Below are positions 29,123-37,719 of a DNA stretch of 56,038 bases, piece by piece. The position numbers and the translations under genes are program-made. Within the stretch, counting starts at the first letter, position 1. The number at the start of each line of letters is the position of its first letter. The DNA is taken from the IMG/VR virus record IMGVR_UViG_3300044644_000597, positions 1 through 56,038 of that record; one strand, written 5' to 3'. The notes beneath the pieces are model-generated. The model did not search any database. It saw nothing but the letters and a program-made list of their open reading frames with translations, and was not told where the DNA came from. This DNA is from a virus.

Positions 29123-31137
29123 AAATGGGACTCGCAATGGCTGCCGTGCAGCCACCCGTCGAGGTTGAAGTCCTCGTTGACGAGAAGAATCAGCTCATCG
29201 ACACGATCGGCACAGAGCTTGCCGCTCACGTCAATGACGCATGGAGTCGGGCCAAGTTTGCCAAGACCGAGATCACTGAGCGTTTGCTTCAGTGCGAACG
29301 TCAGCGGCGCGGCGTCTACGACCCGGACAAGGCGATGGACATCGCCAAGACCGGCGGCTCTGACATCTACATGCGCATCACGGACGTGAAGTCCCGGGCA
29401 GCGGCGAACTGGATCATCGACGTGATGGTCAGCGGCGGACGCCGAGCCTTCAACCTGGACCCTGCCCGTGAGCCCGAGCTGCCTCCCGAGATTTCGGCTG
29501 GCATCGTCGACCTGGTTCGCCTCGAGATGCAGGAGTTCGTGGCCGCTGGTGGCCAGGTTCACCCCGAAGCTTTCCGCGTCCGCATGGAGCAGGTCCAAGA
29601 CGAGATCATGGACAAGCTGCGTGAAGAGGCCAAGCAGAAGGCTTTCCGCATGGAGAACAAGATCGAGGACCAGCTCAACCAGGGCGGCTTCGATCCCGCG
29701 TTCCGCGAGTTCATCGACGACTTCGTCACCTACCCCACCGCCATCCTCAAGGGTCCGGTGGTGCGCCGCAAGAAGGTGATGAAGTGGGGGCCTGGGTACA
29801 AGCCGATCATCATGACCGACTTCGTGCGCAAGGTTGAGCGCGTCTCTCCGCACGACGCCTTCCCCTCGCCCAGCTCGAGCACGATCCATGACGGCTACTT
29901 CATCGAGCGCCACCGCTTGAGCCGCGCAGCCCTCGACTCCATGAAGGGCACACCCGGCTACAGCAACGACGACATCGAGCAGGTACTCGAGCGCTTCGGC
30001 GACACGGGTTTCCGCCAGTGGCTCATGGGCGACCAAGAGCGCGATCGCCTGGAAGGCAAGCCTCACTCACGCCTGTACACCAAGGACGTGATCGAGGCCG
30101 TCGAGTATTGGGGTTCGGTCTCCGGCCGCATGCTCAACCAGTGGGGCTACAAGGGCAAGAAGCTCGACCCGTACAAAGAGTACGAGGCCAACATCTGGGT
30201 GATCGGGCCGTTCGTCATCAAGGCGATCCTGAACCCCGACCCACTCGGCCGTCGCCCCTACGAGATCGCTCAGTGGGTTCCGATCCCTGGCAGCTTCTGG
30301 GGTTCCGCCCTGCCCGAGCAGATGCGCGACACCCAGGTGCTGTGCAACGCCGCTGCTCGCTCGTTGGCCAACAACATGGGCATCGCCTCGGGTCCGCAGG
30401 CCGAGGTCCACGTCGACCGCTTGCCTGACGGCGAGGACGTCACCTCGATGTTCCCTTGGAAGATTTGGCAGACCACGTCTGACCGCACTGGCGGTGGCCA
30501 GCCTGCCGTCCGGTTCTTCCAGCCGAACATGAACGCCGAGGCGCTGATGAGCGTCTACCAATACTTCAGCCGCCAGGCCGACGAAGTCACGGGCATCCCG
30601 AACTACGTCTACGGCAACACGGGTGGCGGTGGCGTGGGTCGCACGGCGTCTGGCCTGAGCATGCTGATGGACAACGCAGCCAAGGGCATCAAGGCGGCGA
30701 TCGGTTCGATCGACACCGTGGTCGCTGCACTGGTCGAGCGCCTGTACATCCACAACATGATCTACGACGCTGACGCTGCGTGCAAAGGCGACTTCAAGGT
30801 CATCGCCCGTGGCGCAATGGGTCTGGTTGCCAAGGAGCAGCTCCAGGTTCGTCGCAACGAGTTCTTGCAGGCGACGGCCAACCCTGTCGACCTCCAGATC
30901 ATCGGCCCGATGGGTCGCTCTTACCTGCTGCGCGAAGTGGCCAAGAGCCTCCAGATGGACACCGACAAGCTGGTGCCTACCACCGAGCAGATCGAGTTCC
31001 GCCAGCAAAAGCAGATGGCCGAACAAATGATGCAGCAGGCCCAGACGATGGGTGGCCAGCAACAGCAGGCCAAAGCACCAATGACACTAGACGCTGCTGG
31101 CAATCCCGCAGGCGGCGAAGCCAACCTCATGCAATAA
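29119..31137 (+). CDS. Portal protein
   Basis: The product is 672 aa from ATG 29119. It follows terL directly, is of typical podovirus portal length, and contains EVTGIPNYVYGNTGGGGVGR, then TASGLSMLMDNAAKGIK, motifs of this portal family. A C-terminal Gln/Met-rich helical barrel region (QQKQMAEQMMQQAQ) follows. It forms the ring at one vertex through which DNA enters and leaves and to which the tail adaptors bind. Confidence 0.92.
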   Translation: MKMGLAMAAVQPPVEVEVLVDEKNQLIDTIGTELAAHVNDAWSRAKFAKTEITERLLQCERQRRGVYDPDKAMDIAKTGGSDIYMRITDVKSRAAANWIIDVMVSGGRRAFNLDPAREPELPPEISAGIVDLVRLEMQEFVAAGGQVHPEAFRVRMEQVQDEIMDKLREEAKQKAFRMENKIEDQLNQGGFDPAFREFIDDFVTYPTAILKGPVVRRKKVMKWGPGYKPIIMTDFVRKVERVSPHDAFPSPSSSTIHDGYFIERHRLSRAALDSMKGTPGYSNDDIEQVLERFGDTGFRQWLMGDQERDRLEGKPHSRLYTKDVIEAVEYWGSVSGRMLNQWGYKGKKLDPYKEYEANIWVIGPFVIKAILNPDPLGRRPYEIAQWVPIPGSFWGSALPEQMRDTQVLCNAAARSLANNMGIASGPQAEVHVDRLPDGEDVTSMFPWKIWQTTSDRTGGGQPAVRFFQPNMNAEALMSVYQYFSRQADEVTGIPNYVYGNTGGGGVGRTASGLSMLMDNAAKGIKAAIGSIDTVVAALVERLYIHNMIYDADAACKGDFKVIARGAMGLVAKEQLQVRRNEFLQATANPVDLQIIGPMGRSYLLREVAKSLQMDTDKLVPTTEQIEFRQQKQMAEQMMQQAQTMGGQQQQAKAPMTLDAAGNPAGGEANLMQ

Positions 31138-31146
31138 GGAGCCAAC

Positions 31147-31374
31147 ATGGCATTCAAACCATTCGCAGGCAAGCAGACCAAGAAGGAAGAAATGGCCGAA
31201 GCAAAGGCCGTGAAATCCGGCAAGGTCACGCCCGCCCAATACGCCGCCAAGGAAAAAGCCGAAGGCGACTCCAAGTCCAAGGGTGCCCTGATGGCCAAGG
31301 GTAAAGCCCTGGCCAGCGGCAAGATGTCCCCCAAGCAGTACGCCGACAAGGCGACTGGCAAGTCAAAGAAGTGA
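31147..31374 (+). CDS. Small Lys-rich protein with internal repeat
   Basis: The product is 75 aa, with about a quarter Lys. A short repeat occurs twice: SGKVTPAQYAAKEKAEG and SGKMSPKQYADKATG. Proteins like this often lie behind portal genes in related phages and may be packaged or bind DNA, but the function is not known. AAGGAG precedes the start. Confidence 0.65.
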   Translation: MAFKPFAGKQTKKEEMAEAKAVKSGKVTPAQYAAKEKAEGDSKSKGALMAKGKALASGKMSPKQYADKATGKSKK

Positions 31375-31382
31375 GGCGACAC

Positions 31383-32108
31383 ATGGGATTCGTACCTGAC
31401 TGGAACCGCCAGAACATGAAGAAGACCGGAGCTTCCGGTCCCACCACCACGCCCAGCCGCAAGGACTGTGGCCCACTCTTTCACAGCGCCCCCGCCCCGC
31501 AGAGCAAGAGCATGGCCAAGCCTCTGCGCCTGGCTGATGGCGACACCGAAGAGTCCTACAAGGCTCGCGGCCTGGAAGCATCCAAGGACGAGAAGGTCGG
31601 CTTCTTCGAGCGCATGCGCATGGGCAACATCGACCAGCCTGGTAGCGAGGCGTACAACCGCTTCGGCGCTGGTCGGGGCAGGATGGACAGCGAAGCGGCC
31701 AGCGAGGCTGAGGCAATCCGCTCCTCGACTCGCTTGCAACCCCCTGCGGCGTCTGCCGAGGACTCTGACATGGGCGTAGTCGTCACCCCGATCCCCGAGT
31801 CATCGGTGAGTACCGCCGTGACCACGAGCGCTCCCGTCCGGTCCACAGCGCCAGCTCGTCGCCGCGCAACATCTTCGGTGTCCGGCTCGAGCACACGCGC
31901 ATCCGCTCCTGATGAGTCTGCTGCTGAGTCCAAGCGCCTGAGCAGCAAGTCAATGAGCAACGACCAGAGCGATGCCGAGACCAACCGCCTGATGGGCTAC
32001 AAGCTCCGCACCGCTGCGCCAGCAACAAGCCCTCGTGGCCAAGACCGCATCCTGCGCGACACCCGCCCAGGCGAGGTCGATCCAAAAACATTGCTGCCTA
32101 AGCGCTGA
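31383..32108 (+). CDS. Low-complexity virion-region protein
   Basis: The product is 241 aa from ATG 31383, with GAGG ahead. Residues 1-90 hold modest order (FVPDWNRQNMKKTGASGPTT, YKARGLEASKDEKVGFFERM). Then a long Ser/Ala/Thr-rich stretch is probably disordered. The place between portal and scaffold suggests a head-assembly or minor virion protein. The function is unknown. Confidence 0.6.
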   Translation: MGFVPDWNRQNMKKTGASGPTTTPSRKDCGPLFHSAPAPQSKSMAKPLRLADGDTEESYKARGLEASKDEKVGFFERMRMGNIDQPGSEAYNRFGAGRGRMDSEAASEAEAIRSSTRLQPPAASAEDSDMGVVVTPIPESSVSTAVTTSAPVRSTAPARRRATSSVSGSSTRASAPDESAAESKRLSSKSMSNDQSDAETNRLMGYKLRTAAPATSPRGQDRILRDTRPGEVDPKTLLPKR

Positions 32109-32341
32109 TGCTTTCAAAACCACCAGCTAGAGTTATCGCAGCGTTGGCATCCTTGGATGGCAACAGTGAGTTCGAGGAAGTGTGTAAGTGGCTCGACGAG
32201 TCGTTGAGCGAAATACGCGCCCTCAATGATTCCACCCGGGATGAAGTTCAGACCAGGTGGAACCAGGGAGCATCCCAGGCAATCAGTGAGCTTCTCGAAA
32301 AGAAGCGAGCCGCCCGGGACACGCTCTACAAGATGAAGTGA
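32108..32341 (+). CDS. Small head-region protein
   Basis: The product is 77 aa with TGATG overlap to the previous gene. It is helical and acidic (FEEVCKWLDESLSEIRALND, EVQTRWNQGASQAISELLEK). A protein with this pattern commonly follows the portal in podovirus-like genomes. The role is unknown. Confidence 0.65.
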   Translation: MLSKPPARVIAALASLDGNSEFEEVCKWLDESLSEIRALNDSTRDEVQTRWNQGASQAISELLEKKRAARDTLYKMK

Positions 32342-32467
32342 TTCGCCCCGTCGGGGCAACCCGCCTGTCCAGCAGCGGCATTTGCTGGCACCGAGAACAC
32401 CGGATCAACCGTAAGGGAAAACCCTAAGAGGGCTCCCGAAGGAGTGAGAAGGCTCTAGGAGAAGAAA
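32342..32467 (+). promoter_or_regulatory. Structured leader before the scaffold gene
   Basis: The gap holds a short hairpin GCCCC-GTC-GGGGC (32345-32357) without a T-run, an inverted repeat AGGG-AAAA-CCCT and a Shine-Dalgarno-like AGGAG just before the TTG start at 32468. It probably tunes scaffold and capsid translation. No gene was seen. Confidence 0.45.
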
Positions 32468-33400
32468 TTGAACCTACCACGCGCCGTCATTGAGGCGGAA
32501 AGAAAGGCAGAAGAAGCTCTTCAACGACTGCACCAGGCTCGACAGCCCTCGCAGCAGCAGAACGATCCCCCGCCAGGTGATCAGTCTGTTTCGGACCCGG
32601 CCCCTATGCCGAGCCCGAGTGAAACCCCAGCACCGGCAAACCAGGCACCCGCCAACACCCCTCCGCAAGAGGGAGACGACAAGTGGGAAGCGCGGTTCAA
32701 GACGCTGAGCGGCAAGTACAACGCCGAGGTTCCACGACTGCATGCGGCGCTCAAAGAGCGTGATTCAAAGTTGAATAGCCTGACCGAAGAGGTGGAAGCG
32801 TTGAAGGTACGGCTGACTGCTCCGCAAGAGAAGCTGGTCAGTACCGAAGAGGTGAGTGAGTTCGGCGAACCACTCGTTGATCTGATCCGCCGCGCAGCTC
32901 GTGAAGAGGTGCAGGCGAAGGACGGCGAGGTCAAAGAACTCCAGCGAAAGCTGGAATCGCTGATGGGTGCAACAAACGCCAACGTGGAAGTCAGCTTCTA
33001 CGATCGGCTCGCGTCGCAAGTGCCTGACTGGCAGACCATCAACGACGACCCAGAGTTCCACACCTGGCTGAGTGAAGTCGATGACCTCACTGGTGCTCAA
33101 CGTCAAGACATCCTGTCGCAGGCCGAAGAGAAGCGCGATGCAGATCGTGTTGCCAGATTCTTCAAAGCGTTCAAGAAGGTTCACCAAGACAGGTCGGCAG
33201 AAAGCTCGGCCTCGTTGGAATCGCAAGTGGCTCCTGAAGCCACGCGGACTCCAGATGTCCCCAAGGGGAAGAAGCTCTGGACCCGTGCTGAGATCGCAGC
33301 GTTCTACGCAGCAGATCGTCGCGGCGCTTACACCGAGGAGCAGGCTTCTGCCATTGATGCAGAAATCCAGTCCGCCATTCGCGAACAACGAGTGCGATGA
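32468..33400 (+). CDS. Scaffolding protein
   Basis: The product is 310 aa, beginning at TTG 32468 because AGGAG stands seven bases before it; no ATG gives a better site. The layout is typical of scaffolds: helical start, Pro/Gln/Ala-rich spacer (about 20-75), a long coiled coil (RLHAALKERDSKLNSLTEEV), then a folded helical part and a charged C-terminus that would bind the capsid protein. It lies directly before the capsid gene. The call is from architecture and position. Confidence 0.75.
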   Translation: MNLPRAVIEAERKAEEALQRLHQARQPSQQQNDPPPGDQSVSDPAPMPSPSETPAPANQAPANTPPQEGDDKWEARFKTLSGKYNAEVPRLHAALKERDSKLNSLTEEVEALKVRLTAPQEKLVSTEEVSEFGEPLVDLIRRAAREEVQAKDGEVKELQRKLESLMGATNANVEVSFYDRLASQVPDWQTINDDPEFHTWLSEVDDLTGAQRQDILSQAEEKRDADRVARFFKAFKKVHQDRSAESSASLESQVAPEATRTPDVPKGKKLWTRAEIAAFYAADRRGAYTEEQASAIDAEIQSAIREQRVR

Positions 33401-33426
33401 CGGACACAGCTCTATGAGGTATTGAT

Positions 33427-34410
33427 ATGTCAGTTGCAGTTTCTGGCGACCGTTACGGCGCAGGTTCCGGTGTTGACTCCTACAGCGGCGCTTCCGGCTT
33501 CATCCCTGAAGTCTGGTCGGGCAAGCTCCAGGTCAAGTTCTACAAGTCCACCGTGTTGGGTGAGATCACAAACAACGATTGGGAAGGCGAGATCAAGGGC
33601 CAAGGCGACAAGGTCCACATCCGCACCATCCCAACCATCAACATCAGCAACTACACGAAGGGCATGAACCTGACGTCGCAAGTTCCTACCAGCACTCCGC
33701 TGGAACTGAACATCGACAAGGGCAAGTACTTCCAAGTCGTCCTGGACGACGTGGACGAAGTGCAGGCCGACGTCAAGCTGATGGACATCTTCACGAACGA
33801 CGCAAGTCAGCAGATGAAGATCGCCATCGACGGCGACGTCCTGGGCTCTGTGTACGCAGACGCTGCTGCCGCCAACAAGGGTGCCACCGCTGGTGCCATC
33901 TCTGGCGACATCAACCTCGGCGCTACTGGTGCTCCTCGTGCCATCACCAAAGCCAACGTCCTGGACTTGATCCTGGACATGGGCCAGTGCTTGGACGAGC
34001 AGAACGTGCCCGAAGACGGCCGCTGGATGGTGATCCCCGCCTGGATGGCTGCGATGATCAAGAACTCTGATCTGAAGCAAGCCTACCTGACCGGCGACAG
34101 CGTGACTCCGCTGCGCAACGGCAAGATCGGCATGATCGACCGCTTCACCGTGTACATCAGCAACAACCTGTCCAAGGTCACCGACCTGGGTTCGGACGCT
34201 GCTGCTGGCGGCACTGGTGGCGCAGCCGACAAGTCGGCCTGGAACATCATGGCTGGCACTCGTGACGCCATCTCGTTCGCTTCGCAGATCACCAACGTCG
34301 AGAGCCTGCGTGCTCAGACCACGTTCGGCAACATCATGCGCGGCCTGAACGTGTACGGCTTCAAGACCACCAAGCCTGAAGCTCTGGTCTCGGCCTACGT
34401 GTCCAAGTAA
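33427..34410 (+). CDS. Major capsid protein
   Basis: The product is 327 aa between the scaffold and a strong terminator. The sequence has the HK97-like pattern of P22/T7-type capsids: an N-arm, LNIDKGKYFQVVLDDVDEVQ (spine and E-loop area), MKIAIDGDVLGSVYADAAAA, NVLDLILDMGQCLDEQNVPE, then DGRWMVIPAWMAAMI and the C-terminal RAQTTFGNIMRGLNVYGFKT. It forms the shell. The terminator after it is a usual feature of abundant capsid transcripts. Confidence 0.92.
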   Translation: MSVAVSGDRYGAGSGVDSYSGASGFIPEVWSGKLQVKFYKSTVLGEITNNDWEGEIKGQGDKVHIRTIPTINISNYTKGMNLTSQVPTSTPLELNIDKGKYFQVVLDDVDEVQADVKLMDIFTNDASQQMKIAIDGDVLGSVYADAAAANKGATAGAISGDINLGATGAPRAITKANVLDLILDMGQCLDEQNVPEDGRWMVIPAWMAAMIKNSDLKQAYLTGDSVTPLRNGKIGMIDRFTVYISNNLSKVTDLGSDAAAGGTGGAADKSAWNIMAGTRDAISFASQITNVESLRAQTTFGNIMRGLNVYGFKTTKPEALVSAYVSK

Positions 34411-34430
34411 TCACGTCAACCCGTGAAGGG

Positions 34431-34459
34431 GGGAGGGGGTAACTCCCCTCCCTTTTTTT
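34431..34459 (+). terminator. Strong intrinsic terminator after the capsid gene
   Basis: GGGAGGGG (34431-34438), a six-base loop, then CCCCTCCC (34445-34452) and seven T. The next ATG starts at the very next base (34460), so downstream late genes depend on read-through, or the next gene has an unusual start. Confidence 0.93.
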
Positions 34460-34714
34460 ATGCACAAACTCCTCAAGCAAAAGACATCTGGCCACATCTA
34501 CGTGTGGACCGCCAACCTCGCTGCTCGCGACGACATGGAGGACTACACCCCTGCTCTCGAGCCTGTGCAAGCGCCAGAAAACACCAGCGAGAATCAGGCC
34601 ACTACCAGCGCGGAAGTGCCGCCAGCCACGGAGCTGGAGGCTGCCAAGGCAGCTTTTCGCAGACAGGTCACACGGGCTCCACGTAAGCCCAGAACGGCAA
34701 CGAGTGAAGCATGA
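34460..34714 (+). CDS. Head-region hypothetical protein
   Basis: The product is 84 aa. It begins MHKLLKQKTSGHIYVWTANL, then AARDDMEDYTPALEPV, and continues with a Glu/Ala/Thr-rich tail and a basic end. I have seen this N-terminal pattern in proteins next to capsid genes. There is no ribosome binding site: the ATG lies directly after the T-run of the terminator. That is odd and could mean low expression. Confidence 0.6.
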   Translation: MHKLLKQKTSGHIYVWTANLAARDDMEDYTPALEPVQAPENTSENQATTSAEVPPATELEAAKAAFRRQVTRAPRKPRTATSEA

Positions 34715-35406
34715 AAGTCTCTGACGTAATTTCACGCGCAAGGTATCTGCTCAATGACACCGATCCCAGCCTTCGGCGCTGGGAGGATGAAGAGCTGATC
34801 CTCTGGACCGACGACGCGCAACGCGCCGTTGCTGTCGCCAGGCCCGACTCGAGCCCGTCTCAGCGCGTGGTTACGTTGACGGCAGGCACCAAGCAAGCCA
34901 CCCCGGAAGACTGCTTCAAGCTCATGGACGTCGTGCGCAACATGGCTCAAGACGGCCTCACCCCCGGCCGCGCCATCCGCATGATCGAGCGTGAAGTCCT
35001 CGATCAGTTCGACCCAAGCTGGCACTCCGCTGCCGCCAAAGCAGAGGTCCGCCATTTCACCGTGGACGACCGCGCCCCCACCACCTACTTCGTCTACCCG
35101 CCAGCACTGGCCGGTACGAAGATCGAAGTGCTCCTGTCTCAACGCCCAGCCACTGTCGATTCTTTGACAGATGACCTGGCAATGGCCGACATGTACTTCG
35201 ACCCGATCGTCGATTGGGTCATGTACCGCTCCTACGGCAAGGACACTGAGTACACCGCCAATCCCGCGCAGCAGGCCGCGTACCTGGCTGCATTCGCCAA
35301 CAAGCTGGGCGTCAAGCTCACCAAGGACAACGCCTACTCCGCGATCATCAACCGCGCAGGCGGTATGCCCAACACTGCTGCCGTGCAGCTCGGGGGTGTC
35401 GCATGA
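34711..35406 (+). CDS. Head-tail adaptor, DUF6682-like
   Basis: The product is 231 aa, with the pattern of DUF6682: VSDVISRARYLLNDTDPSLR, RWEDEELILWTDDAQRAVAV, FKLMDVVRNMAQDG, WHSAAAKAEVRHFTVD and YFVYPPALAGTKIEVLLSQR. These proteins occupy the position of the adaptor that joins portal and tail in podovirus-like phages. The fold and ring formation are inferred. Confidence 0.75.
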   Translation: MKVSDVISRARYLLNDTDPSLRRWEDEELILWTDDAQRAVAVARPDSSPSQRVVTLTAGTKQATPEDCFKLMDVVRNMAQDGLTPGRAIRMIEREVLDQFDPSWHSAAAKAEVRHFTVDDRAPTTYFVYPPALAGTKIEVLLSQRPATVDSLTDDLAMADMYFDPIVDWVMYRSYGKDTEYTANPAQQAAYLAAFANKLGVKLTKDNAYSAIINRAGGMPNTAAVQLGGVA

Positions 35407-36056
35407 CGAACTACGAAGAGTTCTTCCCCTACGTGCTCACAGAGGTGCCCGGTGCGCCAGAGCCCGTCGTCCTGCTGGCCATCCGCAACGCCTGCATCGA
35501 GTTCTGCGAGAAGAGCCTGGTGCTCACCCGTGACCACGACCCGATCACGATGGTTCCCAAGGTCTGCGACTACGACCTCGATCCCCCATCTGGCTACCTG
35601 GTGGTGAAAGTTCAGAAGGCCTGGGTCGAGAACAACCCGATCGACGCGATGGCTCCTGACGTGGTGCGCGAGGCTTCGGTCTACAACCGCCTCTTCTCCT
35701 CGTACAACACCGGTAGTGGCAGCACACCGCAGGCCTACCTCCAGAAGGAGGAGCGCTCGGTCAGCGTGTGGCCCCTGCCTGACCGTCGCTACCCGAACGG
35801 CCTGACCCTTCGCGTGGCGCTCAAGCCAACCCGCGCATCCACCGCGATCGACGACGTCATCTTCGAGGACTACGCCGAGATCATCGCCTCTGGCGCTCTG
35901 CACCGCCTGATGTCCAGCGCTGGCAAGGCGTACACCAGCCCCGAGCTGGCAGGCGTCCACAAGCTCAAGTTCGACCAAGGCGTGAACGTCGCTCGCAGCC
36001 GCGCCCTGCACGGCCATGTGCGCTCGAACCTGAGCGTGAAGTTAAGGAAGATTTGA
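35403..36056 (+). CDS. Tail adaptor / tubular protein A-like
   Basis: The product is 217 aa with ATGA overlap to the previous gene. It shows a common podovirus adaptor pattern: EEFFPYVLTEVPGAPEPVVL, LAIRNACIEFCEKSLV, a beta-rich middle and LRVALKPTRASTAIDDVIFE, then DYAEIIASGALHRLM near the end. It probably forms a ring below the portal. Assignment is by pattern and position. Confidence 0.7.
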   Translation: MTNYEEFFPYVLTEVPGAPEPVVLLAIRNACIEFCEKSLVLTRDHDPITMVPKVCDYDLDPPSGYLVVKVQKAWVENNPIDAMAPDVVREASVYNRLFSSYNTGSGSTPQAYLQKEERSVSVWPLPDRRYPNGLTLRVALKPTRASTAIDDVIFEDYAEIIASGALHRLMSSAGKAYTSPELAGVHKLKFDQGVNVARSRALHGHVRSNLSVKLRKI

Positions 36057-36057
36057 G

Positions 36058-36390
36058 ATGGCCGAAAAGATCAAGCTCGTTCAAGGCGACACCCGCCCCG
36101 CCCTGGTCTGCACGCTGACCGACCAGACCACCGAGTCCGCCATCTCGCTGACCGGTGCAACCGTGCGCATGTACTTCCGGCCCGTCGGGTCGACCACGCT
36201 TGCGGCAACCGTCGTCGGCTCTGTCGTTGATGCAGCCCTGGGCAAAGTCGCTTTCTACCCGGCATCTGCGCCAGCAATGTTGCAAGGTGCTGCTGGCGAT
36301 TACGAGGGCGAGATCGAGATCACCTTCGCTGACGGCCAGGTGCAGACCGTGTACGACGTCCTCAAATTCAAGATTCGCGAGGACTTCTGA
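36058..36390 (+). CDS. BppU-type Ig-like tail protein
   Basis: The product is 110 aa, all beta. KIKLVQGDTRPALVCTLTDQ, then LTGATVRMYFRPVGS and YEGEIEITFADGQVQTVYDV, match the N-terminal Ig-like domain of upper-baseplate and tail-fibre carrier proteins (BppU/DUF2479-like). It may attach fibres to the tail hub. The next gene overlaps by one base. Confidence 0.75.
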   Translation: MAEKIKLVQGDTRPALVCTLTDQTTESAISLTGATVRMYFRPVGSTTLAATVVGSVVDAALGKVAFYPASAPAMLQGAAGDYEGEIEITFADGQVQTVYDVLKFKIREDF

Positions 36391-37247
36391 TGGCGATTCG
36401 AGCTTCCATCGGCGTAATGAATCCGTCTGTCCAGGTCGCCTACCAGGTGCCTGCGACTGAGATCGCCTATGTGGAGCTCGTAGTCGATGCGGAGCTGGAC
36501 TCGACCGGCCTCTACAAGTTCGTTGCGGACTCTGTCGTCACCACAGATGGCGTCTCGCTTCTGCTGAGCAAGCCGTTCCAGGACTCGCTCTCGTTTGATG
36601 ACTCGACCACGCGGTCTGTCGGTAAGGTGCTGGCTGAAGAGGTGTCGTTCGAGGAGAGCGTGCTTGTCACGCTGGTCTTCCTGCGCGACTACGCCGACAC
36701 GTTCAGCCTGCCAGACGCTGTCGCGCTCAACATCGCCAAGGCAGCCACCGACTCGATCGCCGTGTCTGAGGCGCTGGCCTATGTCCTGACCAAGCCATTC
36801 GGTGATGCGCAGGCCATCGTCGACTCTGCATCGAAGAGCGTCGCCAAGGCCCTGGCTGATGCCGTCGTGGCTCAAGACCAGGCAACCATCACGTACAGCA
36901 AACTGCTGGCCGATGCGTCTGCAATTACGGACCTTGTCGTCCTTTCCGCGAGCAAAGCGCTCGCCGACAGCCAGCCAGTTGTTGACGAGCTGTCGATCGC
37001 GCACAGCAAGTCGTTGTCCGATGGCTTCGCCATGAACGACGGCTTCGGCGCAACTGACGGCTTCGACTTCTCCCTATCGACCACGTTCAGTAACGTCACC
37101 TTCATTCAAGACTCGGCAGTCATCGCTGTTCAGCCTGCCTACTCCGACTCAGTCGGTATTGCTGACAGCGGCTCAATCATTTCCCAAGACTACTGTGACA
37201 TCACGTACTTCGCCGAAGACTACGTGGGCACGGCAACCTATTTCTAA
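36390..37247 (+). CDS. Repeat-containing tail protein
   Basis: The product is 285 aa. After a beta-like start, roughly 20-26 residue repeats run from about residue 45 to 235. Each has a D-S/A pair, a VxxxD turn and a KxLAD or KPFxD joint (KPFQDSLSFDDS, KVLAEEVSFEES, KPFGDAQAIVDS, KALADSQPVVDE). They recall short fibre repeats that build a trimeric beta or helical shaft. The end is acidic and aromatic (YCDITYFAEDYVG). It is probably part of the tail or fibre. No exact family is known to me. Confidence 0.65.
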   Translation: MAIRASIGVMNPSVQVAYQVPATEIAYVELVVDAELDSTGLYKFVADSVVTTDGVSLLLSKPFQDSLSFDDSTTRSVGKVLAEEVSFEESVLVTLVFLRDYADTFSLPDAVALNIAKAATDSIAVSEALAYVLTKPFGDAQAIVDSASKSVAKALADAVVAQDQATITYSKLLADASAITDLVVLSASKALADSQPVVDELSIAHSKSLSDGFAMNDGFGATDGFDFSLSTTFSNVTFIQDSAVIAVQPAYSDSVGIADSGSIISQDYCDITYFAEDYVGTATYF

Positions 37248-37257
37248 GGAGCTCCCC

Positions 37258-37707
37258 ATGATCAACGACACAATCAAAATCACTGGCGACGTCCAGATCA
37301 CGCTGTTCGATGAGAATGGCCTTGTCAAAGACACCCGCCAGATCAAGAACCTGGTTGTCTCTGCTGGCAAAGAATTCATCGCTGCTAGCATGCTCAAGAC
37401 CACCGCCAACTCCCCTGTGGCCATGACCCACATGGCCGTTGGCACTACGTCTACGGCCGCTGCCGCTGGCGACACCGCCCTGGGTGGTGAGGCTGGCCGC
37501 GTGGCCCTGGCATCCGCCACCTCCGCAGCCAACGTCGTGACCTACACCGCCAGCTTCCCTGCTGGCACAGGCACTGGCGCTCTGGTTGAGGCTGGTATCT
37601 TTAACGCAGGCTCCGCAGGAACCATGCTGTGCCGCACCACGTTTGCCGTGGTGAACAAGGGCGCTGCCGACGCGATGGCCATCACCTGGACCATCACTGC
37701 ATCCTGA
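37258..37707 (+). CDS. Tail fibre-associated structural protein
   Basis: The product is 149 aa from ATG 37258 with AAGGAG before it. The order is an N-terminal strand region (IKITGDVQITLFDENGLVKD), then MTHMAVGTTSTAAAAGDTAL, VEAGIFNAGSAGTMLCRTTF and a C-terminal AITWTITAS. This pattern is common in phage tail regions as a small accessory of fibres. The exact role is unknown. Confidence 0.7.
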   Translation: MINDTIKITGDVQITLFDENGLVKDTRQIKNLVVSAGKEFIAASMLKTTANSPVAMTHMAVGTTSTAAAAGDTALGGEAGRVALASATSAANVVTYTASFPAGTGTGALVEAGIFNAGSAGTMLCRTTFAVVNKGAADAMAITWTITAS

Positions 37708-37719
37708 TTGGGGAACTGA

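Noticed and set aside
29023-31062. Long minus-strand frames opposite the portal gene
   Set aside because: They mirror the codon pattern of the portal gene and carry no recognisable motif or start signal.
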